DNA of 64,000 bases, from positions 1 to 64,000 of the forward strand of contig JAHDWB010000005.1 in assembly GCA_023382595.1 (NCBI GenBank), read 5' to 3'. How positions within the stretch are numbered: position 1 is the stretch's first letter; the number at the start of each line of letters is the position of its first letter. A program made the position numbers and the translations under genes. Positions 49,890 to 58,643 of this stretch are shown one piece after another. The notes under the pieces are model-generated. The model was not told the origin of the DNA, made no database searches, and worked only from the letters and a program-made list of their open reading frames with translations. Source of the DNA: Anaerolineales bacterium. Lineage in GTDB: Bacteria; Chloroflexota; Anaerolineae; Anaerolineales; Villigracilaceae.

Positions 49890-52472
49890 ATGATTCCACT
49901 TCATCTTCGTATTTCAGGATTTTTATCGTATCGCGATCCCGCCGAACTGGATTTTGATTCGATCAGCCTTGCCTGTATCTCCGGTCATAACGGCGCAGGG
50001 AAATCGTCGTTGTTGGATGCCTTCACGTGGTCGTTGTTTGGCGAGGCGCGCGGCAGGGGCGCGGACGTGATCAATTTGAATCAGGATGTGAAGGCGGCAG
50101 AAGTCGCATTGACGTTCGCGTACGAGGGCAATGTCTATCGCGTGCAGAGGACTCTGCCGAGGGGGAAGAGTACGGTGCTGGAGTTTCAGGTTTTGGACGG
50201 GGGAGAGCGGAAGCCAGAAGGCGGGACATGGCGACCGCTGACGGAGAAGACGACGCGCGAGACTCAGGCGCGCATCGAGCAGACACTTCAACTGGATTAC
50301 GAGACGTTCATCAACGCTTCGTTCTTTTTGCAGGGCAAAGCGGATCAGTTCACGCAGAAGAAAGCCAGTGAACGCAAGTCGATTCTGGGCACGATCCTTG
50401 GTTTGGAGATTTGGGACACGTATAAAGAACGGACCGCTGAAAGGCGCAAGTCCATTGAGCGCGATGCGGACGAAATTGATGGTCGCATTGCAGAGATCGA
50501 CGCGGAATTGGCGGAAGAGGATGGGCGAAGGCGTCGGCTGGAGGAACTGGAGGGGACGTTGAAGCAGTTGTCGGCGGCGAGGGCGGCGCAGGAGTCCACG
50601 CTGGAAACTATCAAAAGGAATGCGGCTGTCTTGAACGAACAACGCAAGTTGTTGGAGACGCTTGAAAGAGCGTTGGAAAAATCCCGCGCGTCGCTGGCGG
50701 GGTTGGAAAGCAGGCTTGCGGAAAAGGAATCCGAACTGACATCGTATGCCGACCTGGTGACCCATGCGAAGGAGATCGAATCTGCGCACAAGGCGTGGCA
50801 GAAGGTGCGCGCGGACGTGGAGAAGATGAATCAGGTTGCGGCGCAGTTCCGCGAGCATGATGAGAAACGCCAACCGCTGTTGCGTGAGATCGAGGTGGAG
50901 AAGGTGAAGTTGGAGCAGGAGGCGGGGGAACTGGATAGAAAGAGGAAAGCGGTTGGTGATCAGTTGGGAGATGTGGAGCAGTTTCAAGGTCAGTTGGAGG
51001 CGGCGCAGACGTCACTGCAAGAAGCGGAAAGCCGCGTCAATGAGCGCGTCGAGTTGGAGATATCCCGTAATGAGGCGCGTGAGCGGCAGGCGGCATTGAA
51101 GGTGGAGAATGAAACGTTGCGCGTTCAAATGGAGGAGTTGAAGCGCCGCATCGACGCGTTGAAAGTGGCGGACGGCGCGGAATGTCCGTTGTGCGGACAG
51201 CCGCTGAGCGAAGCGCATCGCAAGTCCACGCTCGGGCAGTTGGAAGCCGAGGGAAAAACAAAAGGTGATTTGTTTCGCGCAAATACAGCCGAAGCAAAAG
51301 TTCTCGAAAAACAAATCGCGGATTACGCGTCCCGCATCGCGCAGTTATCGAACGCCGATGCTGATCGCCTGCGATTCTCCAATTCCATTTCGCAATTGAC
51401 TACGCAATTGGAAACAGTTCAAAAACAAAATACGGAATGGGAAAAGACAGGCGCAAAGCGTTTGAAGGAAATCGAAAAGATTCTGGAAAGCGGCAAGTAT
51501 GCGAGTGAGGCGCAAAAAGCGCTCAAACTGCTTGATAAAGAACTCGCCAAACTCGGCTATGACGTGTCTGCGCATGAAGCCAAACGCGCCGAGGAACTCG
51601 AACTGCGCGAGATCGAAGATGATTACCGAAGACTTGATTCCGCGCGCGAAGTGAGCAAACGGATCGAAGGCGAGATCAAGGAGTTGGGCGAGGAAATACG
51701 AAAGAAGAAAGAGGAAGTGGGCGAGCAGGAAAAAAGTTACGACGAAGCCGTCGCCAAACTGGCGGAATCCGAAGCGGGTGTGCCGAGTCTTAACGAAGCC
51801 GAAAGCAAATTGTTCGAACTGCGCGAAGAAGAGAACCGCGTCCGTGATGAGGCGGGAGCAGCGCGTCAGCGCGTGGATGTCTTGTCCACACTGCGCCAGC
51901 GCAAGATGGATTACGGAACCCAGCGCGAAGAACTGAACCAGAACATCCTGCGGCACAAATCGCTGGAACGCGCTTTCGGCAAGGATGGCGTGCCCGCGTT
52001 GCTGATCGAACAGGCGCTGCCGCAGATCGAGCAAAAAGCCAACGACCTGCTCGACCGCTTGAGTGATGGACAAATGTCGATCCGTTTCGTCACGCAAGCG
52101 GAATACAAAGACAAAAAACGCGACGACCTGAAGGAAACGCTCGATATTCAGATCAGCGATGCATCCGGCACGCGCGATTATGAAATGTATTCGGGCGGCG
52201 AAGCCTTCCGCGTCAACTTTGCGATTCGGCTCGCGCTCTCCGAGATCCTTGCGCAGCGCAAGGGCGCGCGCCTGCAAACGCTGGTCATTGACGAAGGCTT
52301 TGGCTCGCAGGATGTGCAGGGTCGCCAGCGGCTCATCGAAGCCATCAACGCGGTCAAGAATGATTTTGAAAAAATATTCATTATCACGCATCTCGATGAA
52401 CTCAAGGATGCCTTCCCGAACCGCATCGAGATCGAAAAGACCGAGCGGGGCAGCACGGTCCGCGTTGTGTAG
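49890..52472 (+). CDS. SbcC/Rad50-like SMC-type ATPase
   Basis: The 860-residue protein has a Walker A GHNGAGKSS (residues 32-40), a Q-loop SFFLQGKADQF, long coiled coils, a zinc-hook C432-PL-C435, the ABC signature YSGGE (767-771) and Walker B VIDEGFGSQD (D801-E802). This is the ATPase half of the SbcCD/Mre11-Rad50 nuclease used in repair of DNA ends and hairpins. No sbcD lies next to it. ATG 49890 is divergent from the Thr/Pro-rich gene. Confidence 0.88.
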   Translation: MIPLHLRISGFLSYRDPAELDFDSISLACISGHNGAGKSSLLDAFTWSLFGEARGRGADVINLNQDVKAAEVALTFAYEGNVYRVQRTLPRGKSTVLEFQVLDGGERKPEGGTWRPLTEKTTRETQARIEQTLQLDYETFINASFFLQGKADQFTQKKASERKSILGTILGLEIWDTYKERTAERRKSIERDADEIDGRIAEIDAELAEEDGRRRRLEELEGTLKQLSAARAAQESTLETIKRNAAVLNEQRKLLETLERALEKSRASLAGLESRLAEKESELTSYADLVTHAKEIESAHKAWQKVRADVEKMNQVAAQFREHDEKRQPLLREIEVEKVKLEQEAGELDRKRKAVGDQLGDVEQFQGQLEAAQTSLQEAESRVNERVELEISRNEARERQAALKVENETLRVQMEELKRRIDALKVADGAECPLCGQPLSEAHRKSTLGQLEAEGKTKGDLFRANTAEAKVLEKQIADYASRIAQLSNADADRLRFSNSISQLTTQLETVQKQNTEWEKTGAKRLKEIEKILESGKYASEAQKALKLLDKELAKLGYDVSAHEAKRAEELELREIEDDYRRLDSAREVSKRIEGEIKELGEEIRKKKEEVGEQEKSYDEAVAKLAESEAGVPSLNEAESKLFELREEENRVRDEAGAARQRVDVLSTLRQRKMDYGTQREELNQNILRHKSLERAFGKDGVPALLIEQALPQIEQKANDLLDRLSDGQMSIRFVTQAEYKDKKRDDLKETLDIQISDASGTRDYEMYSGGEAFRVNFAIRLALSEILAQRKGARLQTLVIDEGFGSQDVQGRQRLIEAINAVKNDFEKIFIITHLDELKDAFPNRIEIEKTERGSTVRVV

Positions 52473-52475
52473 TTC

Positions 52476-53642
52476 ATGACCTATCTCATCATTTCCACTC
52501 TGCTGTGCATTGCGGGGTTGATCGTCGTTTATTGGGTTCACAACCAGCATCATCTCGACATCGTTGTCACACCTGCGCCGCTGCCCGCAGATGTGCCGCT
52601 CATTTCGGTCTGCATCCCTGCGCGCAACGAAGAGCGTAACATCCGCCGCTGCGTCGAATCTGCGCTGGGGCAGGACTATCCGAGGCTCGAAGTCATTGTT
52701 TTGGATGATCGCTCCACCGATGCGACTCCGACTCTATTGCAGGAGATCGCGTCCCGCGACCCTCGTCTCATCCCGATCCACGGCTCGGACCTACCCGCAG
52801 GCTGGGCGGGCAAACCCCATGCCTTGTACCAGGCTGCGGCATCTGCCCGCGGCAAGTGGCTGTGCTTCGTGGATGCGGACACTTTCCTTGCGCCGAATGC
52901 GCTTTCGTCTGTGTTGGCAAAGGCTCGGGAAACAGAAGCAGATATGTTCACGGTCATGACGCGTCAGATCCTTGGCTCGTTCTGGGAGAAGGTTGTCATG
53001 CCGCTGGTGATGACCGCGCTCTCGGTAGGATTTTCCCCGCGCAAGGTCAATGACCCGAAACGCCGCGACGCCATTGCCAATGGACAGTTCATTTTTATCA
53101 AACGTTCGGTCTATGATGCCATCGGCGGACATGAAAGTGTCAAAGACCAGATCGTAGAAGATAAAGCCATCTCCGAGCAGGTGAAATGGAATGGCTATCG
53201 GCTCATCGTGGCGGACGGCTCGCAGGTGGTCAGCACGCGCATGTACACGTCGCTGGCGGAGATGTGGGAAGGCTGGACGAAGAATATCTATCTCGGCTTG
53301 CGTGACCATCCATCCATGCTTCTGCTGGGGGCTTTCGGCGCGACGCTGGCGTTGATCGCGGCTCTGTTTTTACCCGTCTGGCCTATTCTCGGAATCATTT
53401 GGTATGTCAATGGCGGCGGGTGGATGGCGATTGGCGTCCTTTTGCAATCCCTGCTGGTTTGGGGTGCGTTGATCTCTGCGCGGGCAAACGTTGCACATGG
53501 AATGGGTATCTCCCGCTGGTACGCATGGACAACTCCGCTCGGCGCGGGCGTGTTTGCCGCCATGATGCTCGCCTCCGCATGGAAGGTGCTTTCAGGGCAG
53601 GGGGTCACATGGCGCGGCAGGACATACCGCCCAAGTGTGTGA
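52476..53642 (+). CDS. GT2-family membrane glycosyltransferase
   Basis: The 388-residue protein has an N-terminal helix, a GT2 domain with ISVCIPARNEERNI, the DDRSTD motif and the FVDADTFL metal site, and several C-terminal helices (about 285-375). It resembles enzymes that glycosylate carotenoids or lipids (CrtQ-type), but the acceptor cannot be told. It starts 4 bases after the SbcC-like gene, which looks coincidental in function. Confidence 0.82.
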   Translation: MTYLIISTLLCIAGLIVVYWVHNQHHLDIVVTPAPLPADVPLISVCIPARNEERNIRRCVESALGQDYPRLEVIVLDDRSTDATPTLLQEIASRDPRLIPIHGSDLPAGWAGKPHALYQAAASARGKWLCFVDADTFLAPNALSSVLAKARETEADMFTVMTRQILGSFWEKVVMPLVMTALSVGFSPRKVNDPKRRDAIANGQFIFIKRSVYDAIGGHESVKDQIVEDKAISEQVKWNGYRLIVADGSQVVSTRMYTSLAEMWEGWTKNIYLGLRDHPSMLLLGAFGATLALIAALFLPVWPILGIIWYVNGGGWMAIGVLLQSLLVWGALISARANVAHGMGISRWYAWTTPLGAGVFAAMMLASAWKVLSGQGVTWRGRTYRPSV

Positions 53643-53666
53643 CAAAAATCATTGCTTAACTTGTTG

Positions 53667-53694
53667 CTTGCGTGGGATGATGCAGGCGTATAAT
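53667..53694 (+). promoter_or_regulatory. candidate promoter for the copper-chaperone gene
   Basis: A perfect TATAAT (53689-53694) with CTTGCG (53667-53672) 16 bases upstream; TTGCTT at 53664 with a 19-base spacer is an alternative. It lies 34 bases before the ATG. Confidence 0.4.
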
Positions 53695-53727
53695 CCAAGC
53701 GTAATCAAACCCATAAGGAAGAGAGAC

Positions 53728-54201
53728 ATGAAAAAGATCGTACTGTTCGTTTTGGCGGGGATGTTGTTATTAAGTGCATGCGGCATGCAGATGAACGATG
53801 CTGTGGAGGCAAAGGATGCCTGGGCGCGGACCGGCATGATGGGTGGGAATAGCGCGGCGTACATGATGCTGGTCAACGGCACGGGGCAGGATGTGGAATT
53901 GATCGGCGCTTCTTCGGATGCCGCCGATGCGGTGGAGGTTCACTTGAGCCAGATGGGCGCGGACAATGTGATGCAGATGATTAAGCAGGATGCCGTGGAA
54001 ATCCCTTCGCGCAAAATGCTGGAACTCAAACCCGGAAGTTATCACATTATGTTGATCGGCTTGAGGCAGGACTTGAAAGTGGGGGAAAGCATTACGGTCA
54101 CCCTGCATTTCAATGGATATGCCGATGTGGCGCTGTCTGTTCCGGTGCAGGATGCGGTGGATATGGGCGGCTCGGGCATGGACGGTCACAATATGCCTTA
54201 A
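53728..54201 (+). CDS. PCu(A)C-type periplasmic/extracytoplasmic copper chaperone
   Basis: The 157-residue lipoprotein has a signal peptide with lipobox LLSAC (C18). It carries the full copper motif: H72-(L)-x10-M84-x21-H106-x-M108, as in PCu(A)C (DUF461), which loads Cu(I) into the CuA site of cytochrome oxidase. A Met/His-rich tail (GGSGMDGHNMP) may add binding. No oxidase genes lie nearby; it is a single-gene unit with its own terminator. Confidence 0.88.
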   Translation: MKKIVLFVLAGMLLLSACGMQMNDAVEAKDAWARTGMMGGNSAAYMMLVNGTGQDVELIGASSDAADAVEVHLSQMGADNVMQMIKQDAVEIPSRKMLELKPGSYHIMLIGLRQDLKVGESITVTLHFNGYADVALSVPVQDAVDMGGSGMDGHNMP

Positions 54202-54205
54202 ATAC

Positions 54206-54244
54206 AAAAGTCCCCGGAAACTTATCAAGTTTCCGGGACTTTTT
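54206..54244. terminator. terminator after the copper chaperone
   Basis: AAAAGTCCCCGGAAACTT and AAGTTTCCGGGACTTTT pair with a 3-base loop and one bulged C. It acts in both directions, also for the minus-strand membrane gene. Confidence 0.85.
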
Positions 54245-54248
54245 GATA

Positions 54249-54671
54249 TTACATGAAGATGGAGACTACATTGAATAGCGCGTACGAAACCAGGCACATC
54301 GAGATGAGCGCGAAGATCGCTGTCATAATCCCTGCGGTTCGTGAGCGGATCCAACCTGCCAAACCGACGCCGCCCAGGAACACATAGATCGCCGCGTAAA
54401 GGATCAGGAATCCGCCAGTGTTCATGCCGCTCAATTCTTCGGGGACACGGTTTAACTCGGCAGCGGCGGAGAAAGTCAGCACCGATACCAGCAGGGAATA
54501 CAAGAACATGACCGATGCGGCGGCAAAGATGACGACCTCCGCGGTGATGAGTTTATTTTTGTTGTCGTTTGACGCAAGGAACTGCACAACTGCGGCAAGT
54601 GAGAAGCCAGCCAATACGCCTGCCAGCCCGGCGAGCGCGCCAGCCTCCGCCAGATAGTTTTCAAGGGTCAT
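54249..54671 (-). CDS. hypothetical four-helix membrane protein
   Basis: The 140-residue product (from ATG 54671) consists of about four hydrophobic helices (AGALAGLAGVLAGFSLAAVV, VVIFAAASVMFLYSLLV, GGFLILYAAIYVFLGGV and a last pair). I recognise no family. A frame open up to 55400 runs through the nrfH region and is rejected. It is divergent from nrfH. Confidence 0.6.
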   Translation of the reverse strand: MTLENYLAEAGALAGLAGVLAGFSLAAVVQFLASNDNKNKLITAEVVIFAAASVMFLYSLLVSVLTFSAAAELNRVPEELSGMNTGGFLILYAAIYVFLGGVGLAGWIRSRTAGIMTAIFALISMCLVSYALFNVVSIFM

Positions 54672-54865
54672 GAGTCGAATTGCTCCAATGGGAAGTTTGA
54701 AATCCGCTTGATTATAAATGGAGGAGCGGATTTTGCCATGACCCAAAGTGGGGATGGTTGCATGGACGGAATCAGCTGTCCCGTAGGGAGAAGCGGGACG
54801 AACGTCAGTTGATTTAATAGGAGTTTTTAGGTAAAAATAGTCAGATATATAAGCTCGTATCATAT

Positions 54866-54883
54866 TTGTGACGAAAGTCACAA
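54866..54883 (+). promoter_or_regulatory. Crp/Fnr-type operator upstream of nrfH
   Basis: TTGTGACGAAAGTCACAA is a perfect palindrome with 7-base arms and an exact TGTGA-N6-TCACA consensus. A TATATT at 54904-54909 would place transcription start near 54916, so the site centre falls at about -41.5, the class II activator position. The likely regulator is the Crp/Fnr protein encoded at 57377-58060. Confidence 0.8.
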
Positions 54884-54903
54884 TGCAATCTGTTAGAATT
54901 AGG

Positions 54904-54909
54904 TATATT
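54904..54909 (+). promoter_or_regulatory. candidate -10 box for nrfHA
   Basis: TATATT with the Crp/Fnr operator occupying the -35 region, as in activator-dependent promoters. TAGAAT at 54894 is an alternative -10 box. Confidence 0.5.
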
Positions 54910-54941
54910 AAGCGCAGGTTAATATAAAGCGAGGTCAGCCT

Positions 54942-55427
54942 ATGTCTAAAATTCCAATCATTGCCATTGCAGCAGCAGTCCTTGCGCTGGGTTATTTTGC
55001 GTTGATATCGGATGCCGCTGCGTATGGGGGGAGCGCGCCGGAGACTTGTGCCAATTGTCATGCGATGGATGCGCAGTATGAAAATTGGTATCACGGCGGT
55101 CACTCGAATTGGGCAAAGTGCACCGATTGTCATCTGCCGCACGATAATATCGTGGTGTACTATGCCGAGAAGGGACGCCAGGGGGCGAAGGATACGTATG
55201 CCTTCGTGACGGGGCATATTCCCGAGTTGATGCGCGCCGAGGAAAAGACCAAGGAGATCGTGCAGGAGAACTGCATCCATTGCCATCAGAATGCGGTGGC
55301 AGATATTATGATGGGGGAGCAGGAGTTTGACCGGTACTGCTGGGATTGTCACCGCCATTCGGCACATGGTGAGCGCGGTGGTTCCAGTTCGCCCTATCAA
55401 GACTCATATCTTTATCCGACCAAATAA
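54942..55427 (+). CDS. nrfH: tetraheme cytochrome c NrfH
   Basis: The 161-residue NrfH is the membrane quinol dehydrogenase that feeds electrons to NrfA. It has an N-terminal anchor (about residues 4-22) and four heme sites: C36-x2-CH40 followed by M42, C60-x2-CH64, C111-x2-CH115 and C133-x2-CH137. The Met right after heme 1 fits the NrfH axial ligand. GAGGT precedes the ATG, and an operator and promoter lie just upstream. Confidence 0.95.
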   Translation: MSKIPIIAIAAAVLALGYFALISDAAAYGGSAPETCANCHAMDAQYENWYHGGHSNWAKCTDCHLPHDNIVVYYAEKGRQGAKDTYAFVTGHIPELMRAEEKTKEIVQENCIHCHQNAVADIMMGEQEFDRYCWDCHRHSAHGERGGSSSPYQDSYLYPTK

Positions 55428-55439
55428 GGAGAATGCCCT

Positions 55440-56771
55440 ATGAAAAAATATACTACTCTGATACTGTCTGGTTTGGTGGTCGTTCTTGCCGCTGTGTTGA
55501 TCGGCGTTTTGACGTATGTCCGTAATCACCCGGTCCAGCAGCGCGCAGTCGAGCCGTTGGTGGCGATCGCGCCCATGGAGCCGGACTCGTCTGTGTGGGG
55601 CGTGAACTTCCCCAACCAATATGATACGTTCATGAAGACGAAGACCAATAATCTGGATACGGTGTACGCCGGTTCTTCGGCATTTTCATGGCTGGAGCGC
55701 GACCCGCGTCAGGTCATCCTGTTTGGCGGGTACCCGTTCAGCGTGGATTACAATGATGACCGTGGTCACGCCAATGCCTTGCAGGACGTGGAGGAAACCA
55801 AGCGCCTCAACCTGGATGTGAGCAATCCTGCCCGCACCCCGGGCACATGCTACTCCTGTAAATCGTCCGACAACCCCGGTTTGTGGGACCGCCTCGGCAT
55901 GGAAGCGTACGACGCCATGTCCTTTGTGGAACTTGGCGAGCACATCTCCGAGCCGATCGGTTGTGCCAACTGTCACGACGCCGAAACGATGCGGTTGATC
56001 GTCACCAACCCCGCGTTGGAGGAAGCGCTCGAACGTCAGGGCAAGGATTGGCGCACTTTCACCCGTCAGGAAATGCGGACGGTCGTCTGCGCGAACTGCC
56101 ACGTCGAATACTATTTTGCGGGCGAAGGCAAATACCTGACCTTCCCATGGGACAAGGGTACCAAGGTCGAGGAAATGATCCAGTATTATGAGGAAGTGGG
56201 CTTCAAGGATTGGACCTACCCCGAAACGGATACGCCCATGCTCAAGGCGCAGCATCCTGAATTCGAATTCTTTACCGCGGGCAGCACACACTACAATGCG
56301 GGCGTCTCCTGCTCGGACTGTCACATGCCCTACGTTCGTGACGGCGCTGCGAAATTCTCCACGCATGATGTGAAGAGTCCGCTGCTCAACCCTGAGCCAG
56401 CCTGCGGACAATGTCACACCAATGTCGAGTACGTGGTGAACCGCGTCCATCAGATCCAGAAGCAGGTTGCAGAAACGAAGATCGCAACCGAGGACGCCAT
56501 CATTGACGCCATCAACGCCATCAAACTTGCCGCCGCGAACCCTGCCGCCGACCAGGAACTGCTCGATCAGGCGCGCAAACTTCATCGCGAATCGCAGTTC
56601 ATGTGGGATTACATCTCAGCCGAGAACAGCACGGGCTTCCATAATCCCGAATACGCGCTGGAGGTCTTAGCCAAGTCCACGAATTTGGCGAGACAGGCGC
56701 AGATGCTCGCGGCGCAGTCGGTCAATGACATGTCGCTGCTTGCAACCGGCACGTACTATTCCAATCCGTAA
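55440..56771 (+). CDS. nrfA: pentaheme nitrite reductase NrfA
   Basis: The 443-residue enzyme reduces nitrite to ammonium with six electrons. Heme 1 is the catalytic lysine-ligated type, C137-x2-C140-K141; the others are at C175, C217, C291 and C322 (all CxxCH). Calcium and active-site residues are recognisable: E223-Y224 after heme 3 and K269-A-Q271-H272 before heme 4, with R122 the likely catalytic arginine. A signal or anchor helix starts the protein. It follows nrfH by 12 bases. Confidence 0.96.
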   Translation: MKKYTTLILSGLVVVLAAVLIGVLTYVRNHPVQQRAVEPLVAIAPMEPDSSVWGVNFPNQYDTFMKTKTNNLDTVYAGSSAFSWLERDPRQVILFGGYPFSVDYNDDRGHANALQDVEETKRLNLDVSNPARTPGTCYSCKSSDNPGLWDRLGMEAYDAMSFVELGEHISEPIGCANCHDAETMRLIVTNPALEEALERQGKDWRTFTRQEMRTVVCANCHVEYYFAGEGKYLTFPWDKGTKVEEMIQYYEEVGFKDWTYPETDTPMLKAQHPEFEFFTAGSTHYNAGVSCSDCHMPYVRDGAAKFSTHDVKSPLLNPEPACGQCHTNVEYVVNRVHQIQKQVAETKIATEDAIIDAINAIKLAAANPAADQELLDQARKLHRESQFMWDYISAENSTGFHNPEYALEVLAKSTNLARQAQMLAAQSVNDMSLLATGTYYSNP

Positions 56772-56786
56772 AAATCAAATTCACAT

Positions 56787-56822
56787 AAACTCCCCGTCAG
56801 CCATGGCGGGGAGTTTTCTTTT
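56787..56822 (+). terminator. terminator after nrfA
   Basis: AAACTCCCCG (56787-56796) and CGGGGAGTTT (56807-56816) form a 10-bp stem followed by TCTTTT, 15 bases after the nrfA stop. Confidence 0.85.
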
Positions 56823-56875
56823 AAGCTGGAACTTTTTTGCAGTGCACATCGTTAATCACATCAAAAGGAGAAAAA

Positions 56876-57322
56876 ATGAAAAAGCTAATTTTATTCGTAC
56901 TGATCTTCGTTCTCGCCGCCTGCACCGCGGGCGCGCCATCTGAATTCGACCGGAATGCAGCCAAGTGGAAGGATGCCGGCGTCAGCCATTACAGTTTTAG
57001 CCTGTTCATCGGCTGTTTCTGCCCGTTCGCACAGGACATGCCCCTCAACATCGAAGTGAAAGATGGCGAAGTGGTTTCGTTGACCCGCTTTGATGGGACG
57101 CCGATCGACCCGACCGACCCTGCCTACGAGACCTACGTATCTTACGCGACGATCGACCGCATCTTCCTTAAGCTGGAAACTGCTCTAACCGAAGCGGACG
57201 ACGTCATTGTGGCATACGAATCGGTGTACGGCTACCCCGCCAACATCGCCATTGATTACATCAAGGAAGCCATCGACGACGAACTGTCCTTTCAAATCTC
57301 CAACTTTGTTGTGTTGGAATAA
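56876..57322 (+). CDS. DUF6174-type lipoprotein
   Basis: The 148-residue protein has a lipoprotein signal (FVLAAC, C16) and the DUF6174 pattern: a WKDAGVSHYSFSLFIGCFCPF segment, VKDGEVVSL, a long middle with DRIFLKLETAL, then VAYESVYGYPANIAIDYIKEAIDDELSF. The function of this secreted family is unknown. AAGGAG precedes the ATG at 56876. It lies between the nrf terminator and the regulator gene, so it is a separate unit. Confidence 0.8.
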   Translation: MKKLILFVLIFVLAACTAGAPSEFDRNAAKWKDAGVSHYSFSLFIGCFCPFAQDMPLNIEVKDGEVVSLTRFDGTPIDPTDPAYETYVSYATIDRIFLKLETALTEADDVIVAYESVYGYPANIAIDYIKEAIDDELSFQISNFVVLE

Positions 57323-57344
57323 CCGTTCGAACATCCCCGCATAA

Positions 57345-57373
57345 AAAGACCGTAGATGAGATCTACGGTCTTT
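57345..57373. terminator. bidirectional terminator
   Basis: AAAGACCGTAGAT (57345-57357) and ATCTACGGTCTTT (57361-57373) form a perfect 13-bp stem with a 3-base loop between the convergent lipoprotein and Crp/Fnr genes. Confidence 0.9.
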
Positions 57374-57376
57374 GCG

Positions 57377-58060
57377 TTAATTCGGCTGAACCCACTGATC
57401 GAACACTTCCCTGTTCATGATCTGGATGCGTTTATCCTCCACGCGGATCGCGCCACTGCGCTCCAGTTCCTTCATCGAGCGGGCGACTACCTCGCGCACG
57501 GTTCCCAGCCTCGCCGCGAGTTGTTCCTGCGTCCAGTGCGGCGCGGACTTATCCTGAGGCATCTCCGCGATCAGGCGCGCAAGCCGGTGCGTCACCTGAT
57601 AGAACGCCATTTCGCTCACCATGCGTACCATGCCGCGCAGCATCCGCCCGAAATTGACCAGCACCTTTTGCGCGAACATCGGGTGCGCCATCACCAATTC
57701 GTGCAATTTTTTGCTGTTGATCACCCACATGCGGGTGGTTTCCAGCGCCTCCACGTTGACGGGATTCGTCCCTTCGTCAAATGCAGGGACCTCGGCAAAG
57801 GTGTCGCCTTCTTGAAGGATGCGGACGATGTACTGCCGTCCCTGAGGCGAGAGGCGAAAGATTTTGGCGCTGCCCTGTTCGACGATGAACAAGCCGTCGC
57901 AGGGATCGCCCTCCCAGAACAAGACTTCTCCGCGCTGGTACTCGCGCATATGCATGTGCTCTGCGATGTCCTTTAGCATGGGTTCGGGAAGATCGTCGAA
58001 ATATTCGTTCCCGCGCAGAACCTTTATCTTTTGTTTTTGGTTTGACTCGATGAATTTCAT
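57377..58060 (-). CDS. Crp/Fnr-family transcriptional regulator
   Basis: The 227-residue protein has an N-terminal cyclic-nucleotide-type effector domain (about residues 15-130) without Fnr iron-sulfur cysteines, a dimer helix and a C-terminal winged helix. The recognition helix TVREVVARSMKEL carries R189-E190 and R194, equivalent to the Crp residues that read TGTGA. It is a strong candidate to bind the operator before nrfH; its signal (heme, NO, redox or a nucleotide) is unknown. ATG 58060 gives the normal start. Confidence 0.9.
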   Translation of the reverse strand: MKFIESNQKQKIKVLRGNEYFDDLPEPMLKDIAEHMHMREYQRGEVLFWEGDPCDGLFIVEQGSAKIFRLSPQGRQYIVRILQEGDTFAEVPAFDEGTNPVNVEALETTRMWVINSKKLHELVMAHPMFAQKVLVNFGRMLRGMVRMVSEMAFYQVTHRLARLIAEMPQDKSAPHWTQEQLAARLGTVREVVARSMKELERSGAIRVEDKRIQIMNREVFDQWVQPN

Positions 58061-58068
58061 GGTTGGGT

Positions 58069-58584
58069 TTAGATTTCGCCGAGCAGGACTTGATCCGCGC
58101 CGCGGTCGATCTCCCACGGATAGACGATGAACGCGTCCGTGGTTGCCGCATAATAATCCGGGCGGACGCTTCCGAACAGATTGCGGTAGGGGTTGAAGTG
58201 CATCACACAGGTTTCAGGGAATCCGCCCGCGGCGGAGACGCGATTTTTGACCGCCGTGATCGTGCGTCCCGATCCCCAGACATCATCGACGATCAGCGTC
58301 GGGCGTCCGCGCAGTTTGTCATCGGCGGGGAATTGGATGAACTCGGGCCATGCCATGAATTTTGCGGACTTTTCGCTTTCGGTCTGGGCGGGGAAATCAA
58401 CGGCGGCTGTCAGGATGTGGGTGATGTCCATTGCCTCCGCCAGCATCCCGCCGGGGATGATTCCGCCGCGCGTGATCATGACCATCGCGGTAAATTCGCG
58501 GCGGAACTGCGGGATCAGGTGGTCGATCAACTTGTTGACCTCCTCCCAGGATACGATCTCTCGACGGCGGGGTTCAGGTTTCAT
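58069..58584 (-). CDS. phosphoribosyltransferase family protein
   Basis: The 171-residue protein has the PRPP-binding motif TLIVDDVWGSGRTI of type I phosphoribosyltransferases and ITRGGIIPGGML. It resembles purine or xanthine-guanine salvage enzymes, and the exact base is not clear. It lies 8 bases upstream of the Crp/Fnr gene on the same strand, so they are likely co-transcribed. Confidence 0.82.
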   Translation of the reverse strand: MKPEPRRREIVSWEEVNKLIDHLIPQFRREFTAMVMITRGGIIPGGMLAEAMDITHILTAAVDFPAQTESEKSAKFMAWPEFIQFPADDKLRGRPTLIVDDVWGSGRTITAVKNRVSAAGGFPETCVMHFNPYRNLFGSVRPDYYAATTDAFIVYPWEIDRGADQVLLGEI

Positions 58585-58597
58585 GCGTGTATTGTAT

Positions 58598-58634
58598 CAA
58601 AAAAGACCCTAAAGGTTCGGGACCTTTAGGGTCT
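58598..58634 (-). terminator. terminator of the DUF6159 gene
   Basis: AGACCCTAAAGG and CCTTTAGGGTCT form a perfect 12-bp stem (58604-58615 and 58623-58634); on the minus strand it is followed by six T residues. Confidence 0.85.
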
Positions 58635-58643
58635 GAAAACTTT

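Noticed and set aside
54672-55400. Upstream extension of the minus-strand membrane protein through the nrfH gene
   Set aside because: The extension is antisense to four heme motifs of nrfH, and the short form has a normal membrane-protein start.
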